Shown here in pieces: positions 18,266-26,016 of a stretch of DNA of 64,000 bases (the first letter of the stretch is position 1; each line of letters starts with the position of its first letter). The position numbers and the translations under genes were made by a program. Source of the stretch: Symbiodinium natans (lineage: Eukaryota > Sar > Dinophyceae > Suessiales > Symbiodiniaceae). The stretch is from assembly GCA_905221605.1 (NCBI GenBank), contig CAJNDS010002579.1:62001-126000 (forward strand), read 5' to 3'. The notes beneath the pieces are model-generated. The model ran no database searches, was not told the DNA's origin, and worked only from the letters and a program-made list of their open reading frames with translations.

Positions 18266-20467
18266 TCACAAGAGCTGGTCCAGCGAAGATTTTGCACCCA
18301 CGTGACACATCCCATTGATCACCGTGAGGTTCGCCCCAAACTCCAAAATCAACCAGAGAGGGATAATCAGGGGCCCATTGATGTACCTTTTTCCTTTCCC
18401 TTTGCCTTTGTCACCCTCCTCTGTCTCGTCACCAGTTCCCTTTTGGGCCTTGTTTAACCTGGCCCTTTTCTTGGCGTCCGAGTCCTGCTTCACCTCCTGT
18501 TCACCAGCACTATGCAATAGCAGTTCAAACTCTGCCTGTAACATTTCAGCTAGTTGTGTCGCAGTTTCAGAGGTCGGCGAGTAGTCCACCCCCAATTTCT
18601 CCCGAAAGGATGCCACTCTGAAATGCACCGTAGGGTATTTTGCCAGCAACGCGGATGATAAAGCATCCAATCCCTTGATAAGCAAGGTAGCGTCCGGCTC
18701 GGATGCTCGCAGCTCCCTTAATCGGGAACGCCATTGCGCCCATTGTCGCACTCCCTTAATAGCCTCTGAGATCGAGGTTGCTGAAGATGGTTGCACCAAG
18801 AAGTTCAACATTGTGCTGCGCTCATTTGCTCCACCTGGTTGGTAAACCGTCAGCAATTTGTAAAATATCATCACTGACCCCAACATTCGAGTGGAAACGA
18901 TCTCGGTCTTCAATCTCTCCGGAATCGCCTGTAGCAGCAAAGACACCGCTCTCTGCTCCAACAAAACATGCACAGTTTGAACCACTTTGAGCCCTTCCAG
19001 CTCAGCCTTGATGCCCAACCTTTCCAGTGGAGAAACACTCAACCATTTGGCATACGCTTGATATGCCTTTGAGTAGACGCATTGCCACCACACTCTTCCT
19101 GTATCTGTCAGCGAAGACAACATTGGTTCGATCATTGCGATCCAATCACCCAGTGCCGTCGGATTGCTTGGTGTGTAGTCTGCCAAAGTTGGAAGGCTCA
19201 TCACATGCTTCCCGAGAGCCTCCGGACGTTCGGTTCCAGAACTATCACCAGTGATTGGCATACCGCGTGGCACCACTGCTCCAGGAGGTAAACTGACCCT
19301 TCCACCAGGCCCTTGAGGTAGTCCATGTCCTATACCGGGCGTAACAGCTGTGAGCGGAACCTTTTCTAATTCCAACTTCCCAGCGACCATTTTCCACCGA
19401 TACGGAACATCATCCACCATTGTATATCCACCCGATCCTGCTGAGTTCTCTTGCGTTGCAGTTTCCCGAGCTGAAACAAAACCGGGCTGGTTCCCCGCAG
19501 GTGCGACAGAACCATCAACACCTGATGGCACGGAAGTAATCGGAACATGTGTTAAACCAGGTGGTCCACTTGCATATCCACCACTTGCAGGACCTCCCGT
19601 GGGGTAATTCAATGGAGGCAATCTGGAGGGTTTCTTCCCTTCAGCTACATGCATCATTGGCACTTCTTTTTCATCCTCCACTTGAACATCCCCCTTCCTG
19701 GACCCAGGCAAGGATTGAAGATCACAACCCTTTGGCAGGTCGTAGCCCTCAATAGGCAGCCATGTCCCATCAGGCAACACAGTCCAAAAACCACCCATAC
19801 CATCCGTGTAGAAAACTTGTCCTGGCAGGTACTGCTTCTCTGGAGTCATTCCTAGAGGATATGCCGTGTTTGCGTCCACCACTCCAGAGCTCCGTGCCCT
19901 TGAAGCTGACCCAGATGCAGCAGAGGTATAGCTTTTTTCCTCCACCCGATGCAACCTGTTCCCCAGCTCCTTTGTTTGCACAAGCAACTCTTTCAGCGCA
20001 CGCTTCACCACCGCCATATCTTCAGTTTGCTCTTCACCACTAACATCAGGAATGAGTTCTTCGTCGGCTTGCACTCCACCAATAGTACCTCGTTCCATTT
20101 GTCCCATTAAGCCTGACGATGGTCTCTCAACAGGTGCAGGTTCCTGACCCAAAAGGTCTTGCAGCGAAGGCGGTCTCCTCGTACCTTCACCACTCCTATC
20201 CCCTCCGCTCGCGGGAAGACTTGCCGGCCTTGACTGCCTAAGTCTCATTTCTTCTTGAGCCCGCTCGCTCCAGAAAGGATTTGCTGCTTGAACCGGAACC
20301 ACTTCGTTTTCCACCTGAGGCGTTGGTTGTATCATTGCAACCTCCCTACCATCTGTCAGTGCTTGTACCATTTGTTGTCGATCTTCACCCCCATCACCAC
20401 GATTTCCTTCGGCTTCATTGGCCGTTGGCGACAGTCCAGGCTCAGAGCGACGCCGCATCATGTCCAT
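18266..20467 (-). CDS. Gag-like capsid polyprotein of the copia element, 733 aa
   Basis: The start is chosen at ATG 20467-20465 (MDMMRRRSEPG), with context GCCATGG; the frame is open upstream but lacks an earlier ATG. Order: an acidic Ser/Pro/Gln-rich amino terminus; a short predicted coiled coil (DMAVVKRALKELLVQTKELG); a Gly/Pro-rich middle; then a helical capsid-like core beginning LPTLADYTPSNPTALGDWI and containing WWQCVYSKAYQAYAKWL and VYQPGGANERSTML, the layout I know from dinoflagellate copia Gags. It ends in a basic KKRARL/KGKGKGK tract. The zinc finger expected here is not intact; Cys/His residues (GCK, then C-x3-H) appear only if frames are mixed at about 18250-18320. It stops at TGA 18266-18268, with the protease frame continuing directly beyond. 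Confidence 0.9.
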   Translation of the reverse strand: MDMMRRRSEPGLSPTANEAEGNRGDGGEDRQQMVQALTDGREVAMIQPTPQVENEVVPVQAANPFWSERAQEEMRLRQSRPASLPASGGDRSGEGTRRPPSLQDLLGQEPAPVERPSSGLMGQMERGTIGGVQADEELIPDVSGEEQTEDMAVVKRALKELLVQTKELGNRLHRVEEKSYTSAASGSASRARSSGVVDANTAYPLGMTPEKQYLPGQVFYTDGMGGFWTVLPDGTWLPIEGYDLPKGCDLQSLPGSRKGDVQVEDEKEVPMMHVAEGKKPSRLPPLNYPTGGPASGGYASGPPGLTHVPITSVPSGVDGSVAPAGNQPGFVSARETATQENSAGSGGYTMVDDVPYRWKMVAGKLELEKVPLTAVTPGIGHGLPQGPGGRVSLPPGAVVPRGMPITGDSSGTERPEALGKHVMSLPTLADYTPSNPTALGDWIAMIEPMLSSLTDTGRVWWQCVYSKAYQAYAKWLSVSPLERLGIKAELEGLKVVQTVHVLLEQRAVSLLLQAIPERLKTEIVSTRMLGSVMIFYKLLTVYQPGGANERSTMLNFLVQPSSATSISEAIKGVRQWAQWRSRLRELRASEPDATLLIKGLDALSSALLAKYPTVHFRVASFREKLGVDYSPTSETATQLAEMLQAEFELLLHSAGEQEVKQDSDAKKRARLNKAQKGTGDETEEGDKGKGKGKRYINGPLIIPLWLILEFGANLTVINGMCHVGAKSSLDQLL

Positions 20468-20514
20468 GGCGTTAAACAAACGAAAAATCTTTACCAATTC
20501 CGCAGGAAGCCTAA
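20468..20514 (-). other. Short 5-prime leader of the retroelement
   Basis: About 47 bp between the primer site and the Gag ATG. Its complement (CGCAGGAAGCCTAATTT) resembles the D-arm to anticodon-arm part of initiator tRNA-Met, so primer pairing may extend into it. Confidence 0.45.
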
Positions 20515-20529
20515 TTTGGGCTCATAACC
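20515..20529 (-). other. Primer binding site, internal initiator tRNA-Met type
   Basis: Directly after the 5-prime LTR the minus strand reads GGTTATGAGCCCAAA. Its complement TTTGGGCTCATAACC matches the anticodon stem-loop of eukaryotic initiator tRNA-Met (GGGCUCAUAACC) rather than a tRNA 3-prime end. Drosophila copia and yeast Ty5 are primed in this way by part of tRNAi-Met. Confidence 0.75.
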
Positions 20530-20758
20530 TACGGGGGGCAACCGAAGGAGGACAGGGAACAAGACAGTCAACCCCAACAGAAGCCCTTATTACCCCTGGA
20601 ACAACCAACAACCGAACAGCAAGACCCCAAACCAAGGGCACACTTTTTACGAAACCTTTGACCGCTTTGGTCATGGCTTGAGCCAACGATTATCGGGTTC
20701 ATTGACCCTTTAACTTCCAATACCAACTCCTTTCTACAATACCAATTGCAGCTCCGCA
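20530..20758 (-). repeat. 5-prime LTR of the copia element
   Basis: 229 bp, one mismatch (20675) to the copy at 11462-11690. It should contain promoter and R region; no confident TATA box was seen. It is followed on the plus strand by TAGGG, the target-site duplication. Confidence 0.95.
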
Positions 20759-20790
20759 TAGGGTTTAGGGTTTAGGGTTTAGGGTTTAGG
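20759..20790 (+). repeat. TTTAGGG array, right part of the copia insertion site
   Basis: It starts with the duplicated TAGGG and continues as TTTAGGG, so it is the other half of the array ending at 11461. Confidence 0.9.
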
Positions 20791-22308
20791 GAGGCCATGC
20801 CACCCTGTGACGATGACACCCTCAGGCCCCTTGAATCACCTGCAAAAAGCCCACAAAAAATGGCCCAAATCCGTACCTCTACTTCCACAAAAAGCAAAGA
20901 TGACAGCTTTAAACCCTAGAGGCCCTTAAGCCTTAGACGCTTAAAGAGTCTAGTACTTGTCGGCCGACCTTCCTTCCCACCCCGGAAAGAATGCCCAAAA
21001 AGGGTGGGGGCGCAAGAGCCCTCTAGAGACCTTGCTAAACCCTAAACCCTATAAACCTAAACCCTAAACCCTATCTTGGTAGCCCAGTGGTACCCTTTAC
21101 ACTGTTTTTGGTTCTGGTTTCCCTTGTAAAATAACCAACCCAAAAAAGGGTTCCCTTATTATAATAACCCTAAACCCTAAGCTGCAACCCTGTAACCCTA
21201 TAACCCTAAACCATCATTAAGCGCCCAGAAACCTCCTAAACATCTGAATCCCAAGGTCGGAGTAATTACTAATAATGTTCCCTTATGGTCCCTTTATAGT
21301 TATACTATAATAGCCCCCCCCAGAACCGTAATCTACTTATTGACACCCCCTATGTTAAATCCCAGTCGATGTCGACCCTAAACCATGTAACCCTATAGCC
21401 ATAAGCCCTAAACCCTACAACCCCTAAACCCTATAACCCAATAACCCAATAACCCAATAACCCAATAACCCAATAACCCTATAACCCTATAACCCTATAA
21501 CCCTATAACCCTAAACCCCATAACCCCTAAAGCCCCTAAAGCCCCTAAACATCTAAATCCCAAGGTCGGAATACTTACAAATAATATTCCCATATGGTCC
21601 CTTTATAAATATCTAGGATGCCCAGTAGTGCCCTTATTCCCTTTTTGGGGGGGTTTAGGTTCCCTTATAAACCCCTTTAAGCAAAAAAGGGCCCAAAACC
21701 TAAACCCTAAACCCTAAACCCTAAACCCTAAACCCTAAACCCTAAACCCTAAACCCTAAACGTCTCATTCCCAAGGTCGGTGGTCGAGATGGTCATGGAC
21801 CTCTGGGCCGCATCCACGACGCAAGAGTGGCAGGGGCAGGCAGGCGTCGGGCTGGTGGGGTTTGTAGGGGTTTTGGGGTTTAGGGTTTAGGGTTTAGGAT
21901 TTAGGGTTTAGGGTTTAGGGTTTAGGGTTTAGGGCTTGGGTGCTTCTTCGGGGGTTTAGGGTGCAGGGTTGGGGCTTCTTCGGGGGTTTAGGGCTCCTCG
22001 GGTTGAGACTTTAGGGTTTTAGGTTTTGGGGTTTCAAGGGGTTTAGGGTTTAGGGTTTAGGGTTTAGGGTTTAGGGTTTAGGGTTTAGGGTTTAGGGTTT
22101 AGGGTTTAGGGATCTTCAGGGGTTTTCAGTTTAGGGGTTTTGGGATTTGGGGTGCTCTTTGTGTTCTTTAAGGTTTCTAGGGTCTTCAAATTCGAAGGCG
22201 AAGTTTACAAGGCAGTACCGGGGCTTAGGGTCCGGAGGGTTTAGGGTTTAGGGTTTAGGGTTTTTTCGGGTTTCGGGTTTAGGGTTTAGGGTTTAGGGTC
22301 CGGAGGCT
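20791..22308. other. Telomere-like arrays, AT-variant arrays and MITE fragments, no gene
   Basis: Dispersed-repeat copies (CAAGGTCGGA...TTCCCTTATGGTCCC) lie at about 21233-21310 and 21547-21612. MITE halves lie at about 21074-21165 (CTTGGTAGCCCAGTG end) and about 21610-21690 (CTAGGATGCCCAGTAGTG end). Arrays lie at 21694-21762 (-), 21876-21935 (+), 22040-22110 (+) and 22240-22300 (+). No coding frame was recognised. Confidence 0.55.
21437..21516 (-). repeat. Octamer array: CCCAATAA then CCCTATAA
   Basis: About five CCCAATAA units pass directly into four to five CCCTATAA units, embedded in CCCTAAA-type sequence. These are homogenised variants of the telomere-like unit. Confidence 0.9.
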
Positions 22309-22309
22309 C

Positions 22310-22455
22310 TACTTGGAGGTTCATGGTACTTGTTAACCAATCATAGCTGTACTTCTAACTGTACTTATAAAACCATATTAGGGCACTTCAGGGGCTTATA
22401 AGTAGGTTATAGGTACCGTTTTCATTGGCAAATAAGTACCATGAGCCTCCAAGTA
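22310..22455. mobile_element. MITE family A, copy 1 (TA-flanked, 146 bp)
   Basis: The left end TACTTGGAGGTTCATGGTAC and right end GTACCATGAGCCTCCAAGTA are inverted repeats with one mismatch. Both ends are bounded by TA, the usual Tc1/mariner-type (Stowaway-like) duplication. The interior has subterminal repeats (AGCTGTACTT, CTGTACTTATA) and no coding capacity. Other copies are at 23344, 28990 and 57707. Confidence 0.85.
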
Positions 22456-22898
22456 GGAAAGAGTTATCTTTCATGGGTGCGTGCAAAGTTATATATCAAC
22501 AGAAGTACAGGGCGCGTCCCTGGGGCTCCACTTTCTGGATCCTCCCAGGGCTCTGGGTTGTTGTTTAAGTTCGGTGCTGGGTGTGCTGCGTGTGGCCGTT
22601 CCGTTGAATCTCAAAGGGAGGTTTCTAGAATAGTGAAGTTAAGGATACCTTGAGGTTCGGCCCTACTTCGCAACTTTCGGTATTGGTGCGTAGGTTTTGG
22701 GGAGACTTTTGGGCTTGCAGCGGGTTTAGGGGAACCCGGCTTGCGTAGATTTGCCCCGACACTGAGTTGCGGCTTACAGCATTCATAACTTCCGTGAACC
22801 ACATTGAGCAGCACAGTGACAAACAACAGAGAAGTGCGGGGATGCAGTTTCACGAAATTCGTCTCGTGTGACATGCCTCTTGCTGTTTCGCCCACACC
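22456..22898. other. Unique sequence upstream of the ankyrin gene
   Basis: No telomere-like units, higher GC and a few short open frames on both strands without a recognisable domain. It may include promoter or 5-prime untranslated sequence of the gene starting at 23051; no motif supports this directly. Confidence 0.4.
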
Positions 22899-23004
22899 GG
22901 GGGACCAAATGAACCCCCAAATTGGGGTCATAAGCCCTATAATACTGCTGCAACTCGTTTTAAGGTGTATGAACCAGAAACCCTTTTTAGGGTTCATTTC
23001 GTCC
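22899..23004. mobile_element. MITE family B, copy 1
   Basis: The left end GGGGACCAAATGAACCCCC pairs with the right end AGGGTTCATTTCGTCC. The diagnostic interior AAATTGGGGTCATA is shared with copies at 52313-52427 and 61677-61750. It ends 46 bp before the start codon of the ankyrin gene. Confidence 0.7.
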
Positions 23005-23050
23005 GCAAGGTAGCGAGTGCAGCAAGTTGCAGAAAGCACTCAGCCTCGAC

Positions 23051-25098
23051 ATGATTTCGGTTCGGATGATCTCAGGCGAAGAGTTGACGAGAGTGCCGCT
23101 GTCCGAGGAGCTGACTGTGAGGGCCCTGAAGCAGCACTTGCATCGGCTGCATGGCGTGCCCCCGCGTTTCCGGCAAAGGCTACATCTGGACGGCCAGAGT
23201 CTGGATGATGCGGCCAAAATCGACTTTCCCATGGAGCTGGAACTCATTCTGCTTTCGTATCACTCTTCTCCTGCATTGGTGGAAGAGCTCCTCTCCGCGT
23301 CTTCAAGGGGCTCGGTTGCCGAGGTCGGAGAACGAGCAACAAGTACTTGGAGGTTCATGGTACTTATTCACAAGTTATAGCCATCTTAGGGTACTTCAGG
23401 GGCTTATACGTGGGTTATAAGTACAGTTAAAACTCGTTATTAAGTACCATGAACCTCCAAGTAGGCGACTCGGCCCCACGACCCCTTGGGCATGGGGTTG
23501 CGGGCTTCTCCAGGTGGTTTACCCTAAACCCTAAACCCTAAACCCTAAACCCTAAACCCTAAACCCTAAACCCTAAACCCTAAACCCTAAACCCTAAACC
23601 CTAAACCCATAGGGTGATCCGCCGACTTTCTTTGCAACCCCTGCCATCCTGAACCTCGGTTCTCTCCTTGCTTCGGGTTAACTTACTTCGCCTTTAGTTG
23701 AACTTTAAACTTTCTGGGCTTCCTTATTTAGTAGGAATATTAAAGTTTAACCTTTTTTTCCCCTTGGTTATGGGAAGTTAATGCACTCCAGATTCCAACG
23801 CGTACTGCTAAAAGCCCCAGGTGGAGTCTGCACTGCAACACCCTTGCGACCCGGACGTGGCCGGTGCTCACGTCGACTTTCCCAGCTTTTTGGCATTTAC
23901 AGCTCTGATGTCTGCAGCTCATCAAGGCCACGTTGAGGTCGTGCGATTGCTGTTGGAGGCCGGTGCTCAAATCGACTTGACCAACAATGCTGGCTACACA
24001 GCACTACGGCTCGCATCTGTAGCAGGCAACGATGAGGTCGTGCGATTGCTGTTGCAGGCCGGTGCTCAAGTCGACGTGGCCGACGGCGCTGGCATCACAG
24101 CTCTGATGCTCGCATCTCACAAAGGCCATGTTGAAGTCGTGCGATTGCTGTTGGAGGCCGGTGCTCAAATTAACTTGACCAACAATGCTGGCTACACAGC
24201 ACTCAGATTCGCCTCGTTTGGAGGCCACGATGAGGTCGTGCGATTGCTGTTGCAGGCCGGTGCTCACGTGGACTTTACCAACGAGGCTGGCTACACAGCA
24301 CTGCGGCTCGCATCTGGAGAAGGCAACGACGAGGTCGTGCGATTGCTGTTGGAGGCCGGTGCTCAAGTCGACCTGGCCGACAAGACTGGCTGCACAGCTC
24401 TGATGCTCGCATCTAGAGAAGGCCATGTTGAAGTCGTGCGATTGCTTTTGGAGGCCGGTGCTCACGTGGACTTTACCAACGAGGCTGGCTGCGCAGCACT
24501 AAGGCTCGCATCCGAAGAAGGCAGCGACGAGGTCGTGCGATTGCTGTTGGAGGCCGGTGCTCAAGTCGACCTGATCGACAAGACCCACCACACACCTCTG
24601 ATGATCGCATCTAGAAAAGGCCATGTTGAAGTCGTGCGATTGCTGTTGGAGGCCGGTGCTCAAGTCGACCTGGCCGACAAGACTGGCTGCACAGCTCTGA
24701 TGCTCGCATCTAGAACAGGCCATGTTGAAGTCGTGCGATTGCTTTTGGAGGCCGGTGCTCACGTGGACTTTACCAACGAGGCTGGCTGCGCAGCACTAAG
24801 GCTCGCATCCGAAGAAGGCAGCGACGAGGTCGTGCGATTGCTGTTGGAGGCCGGTGCTCAAGTCGACCTGGTCGACAAGACCCGCCACACACCTCTGATG
24901 ATCGCATCTAGAAAAGGCCATGTTGAAGTCGTACGATTGCTGTTGGAGGCCGGTGCTCACACTGACTTGGGCAGCAATGCTGGCCGGACAGCTTTTGTGC
25001 TTGCATCTGGAGAAGGCCACGACGAGGTCGTGCGATTGCTGTTGGAGGCCGGTGCTCAAGTCGACTTGGCCCACAACACTGGCTGCAGGCCATGTTGA
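23051..25098 (+). CDS. Ubiquitin-like/ankyrin-repeat protein, two exons, about 516 aa
   Basis: Exon 1 is 23051-23323 (91 codons, ATG giving MISVRMISGEELTRV) and encodes a ubiquitin-like fold of about 72 residues: beta start, ALKQHLHRLHGVPPRFRQRL in place of the ubiquitin helix and loop, then a closing strand ELELILLSY. Exon 2 is 23821-25098, starts VESALQHPCDPDV and encodes 12 ankyrin repeats of 33 residues with the consensus GHVEVVRLLLEAGAQVDL. Joining at GT (23324) and AG (23820) keeps phase 0 and gives SVAE-VESAL, the natural run-in to an ankyrin domain. Ankyrin repeats mediate protein binding; the partner is unknown. Such fusions are frequent in Symbiodiniaceae. The repeat array ends abruptly: about 26 bp of a repeat are missing at 25086, which shifts frame and stops at TGA 25096-25098, so the carboxyl terminus is probably truncated. 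Confidence 0.85.
23344..23463. mobile_element. MITE family A, copy 2 (120 bp, in the intron)
   Basis: TACTTGGAGGTTCATGGTAC opens the element and GTACCATGAACCTCCAAGTA closes it. These 20-bp ends are perfect inverted repeats. It begins 20 bp after the 5-prime splice site. Confidence 0.9.
23521..23608 (-). repeat. CCCTAAA array inside the intron
   Basis: About 12 perfect CCCTAAA units, within transcribed but spliced sequence if the gene model is right. Confidence 0.93.
24353..24946 (+). repeat. Tandem 297-bp duplication of three ankyrin repeats
   Basis: Bases 24353-24649 and 24650-24946 are nearly identical, with only a handful of substitutions (for example AGAGAA/AGAACA, CTGATCGAC/CTGGTCGAC, GTGCG/GTACG). 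The three-repeat block was duplicated recently or is being homogenised. Confidence 0.88.
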
Positions 25099-25388
25099 AG
25101 TCGTGCGATTGCTCTCGGAGTGAGCCGCTATCTAGGGCAGCGTGTTATCGCAAAATGCTCATGGGTTCCCCTATAATTTCCCTCTACTACCCCCTCTACT
25201 ACCCCCCCCCCCCCCCCCAGGTTCCCCCATAATGAAGGATATTCAGGGATTTGAACTTTAAGCGTGGAACCTGTGGGGAGGGGGGCGTTGGTATGGAGGG
25301 GGGGGGGGGGGGGTAGTAGGGAAACCGATGACATGCTGACCGTTGCCGACCAGCGCCTTGTATGGGAGTGCGCGGCCGGAGCATGGAC
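25099..25388. mobile_element. Palindromic C/G-rich element near 25164-25326
   Basis: The left part GGGTTCCCCTATAATTTCCC with CTACTACCCCC is mirrored by GGGGGTAGTAGGGAAACC at the right, a foldback of about 160 bp containing long C and G runs. It directly follows the end of the ankyrin gene. Confidence 0.6.
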
Positions 25389-25467
25389 AGGGTTTAGGGT
25401 TTAGGGTTTAGGGTTTAGGGTTCAGGGTTCAGGGTTTAGGGTTTAGGGTTTAGGGTTTAGGGTTTAC
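25389..25467 (+). repeat. TTTAGGG array with TTCAGGG variants
   Basis: About 11 units, with two TTCAGGG variants in the middle. Confidence 0.92.
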
Positions 25468-25906
25468 GTGGACAAAGCCGGCGCAGGATCCTCCTGGGGC
25501 TATGTCAGATCACAGCATGTTTGAAGCTAACGGCGTGTGTGGGGTTTAGACTTCATGTCGTCCTAGGCCTTAAACTAAACCCTAAACCCTAAATTTATAA
25601 GAGCCTCCGGCTCAAGCCGCCGACCCCGCAGGAGAACAAGTTTAAGCTTTGGGGTTTGGTGGATTGGGTTTGCGGTTCAGGTCTGGGTGGGGGGGTGAGG
25701 GCGGAGGGTGGGGGGGGGGGGGTGGGGTCAGTTTGGCGGAAGCTGGTTGGGCGGTCCTTCGCAGGGTCGGCGGACTCTAAACCCCAAAACATCTAAACCC
25801 CAAACCCTAAACCCCAAACCCCAAACTCCCAACCCCTAAGCAACCCTCAACGGGACGGGTGTGTTGAGCCTTCCGTTTCACAGCAAAGTCCTGTCTTCCG
25901 TCACCA
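25468..25906. other. Intergenic with a short dispersed GC-rich repeat
   Basis: The segment CAAGCCGCCGACCCCGCA, in about 37 bp of shared sequence at 25598-25636, recurs at 32252-32288. A G-rich tract lies at 25690-25735. No gene was seen. Confidence 0.5.
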
Positions 25907-26016
25907 CCCAGATCTTCCAAAACCCCTTAATTAAGGAATATACCTTAATTCATAATAAGGATCCTTAGTATCAAAAAGGGTATATTCCTGAATTAAGGGG
26001 TTTTGGAAGACCTGGG
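25907..26016. mobile_element. Foldback MITE-like element, 110 bp
   Basis: The left arm CCCAGATCTTCCAAAACCCC continuing TTAATTAAGGAATATACC pairs with GGTATATTCCTGAATTAAGG continuing GGTTTTGGAAGACCTGGG. The arms are about 39 bp with few mismatches around a 30-bp AT-rich loop. Confidence 0.85.

Larger units (their letters stand above)
11462..20758 (-). mobile_element. Full-length Ty1/copia LTR retrotransposon, 9297 bp
   Basis: Two 229-bp direct repeats bound the element, flanked by the 5-bp duplication TAGGG. On the minus strand the order is 5-prime LTR, primer site, Gag, protease, methyltransferase-like region, integrase, 2OG-Fe(II)-oxygenase-like region, reverse transcriptase, RNase H, polypurine tract, 3-prime LTR. 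Integrase before RT is diagnostic of Ty1/copia. The LTRs differ at one base (11607 A versus 20675 G), so the insertion is recent or gene-converted. It is long for a copia element because of the large Gag and the accessory domains. An in-frame TGA (18266-18268) and two single-base frame changes (near 17420 and at 15328-15335) interrupt the polyprotein; these could be recoding sites, mutations or homopolymer sequencing errors. Confidence 0.95.
23324..23820 (+). other. Intron of the ankyrin gene, 497 bp, phase 0
   Basis: It begins GTCGGAG and ends CCCCAG before GTG, giving the AG|G acceptor common in dinoflagellates. It contains a complete family A MITE (23344-23463) and a CCCTAAA array (23521-23608). 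The boundary call rests on domain continuity, not on transcripts. Confidence 0.75.

Noticed and set aside
20515-20529. A tRNA-Met gene
   Set aside because: Only the anticodon arm resembles tRNAi-Met; no acceptor, D or T arms can be folded, and the position is that of a retroelement primer site.
23740-25093. Minus-strand open frames opposite the ankyrin repeats
   Set aside because: Shadows of the 99-bp coding repeat on the plus strand.
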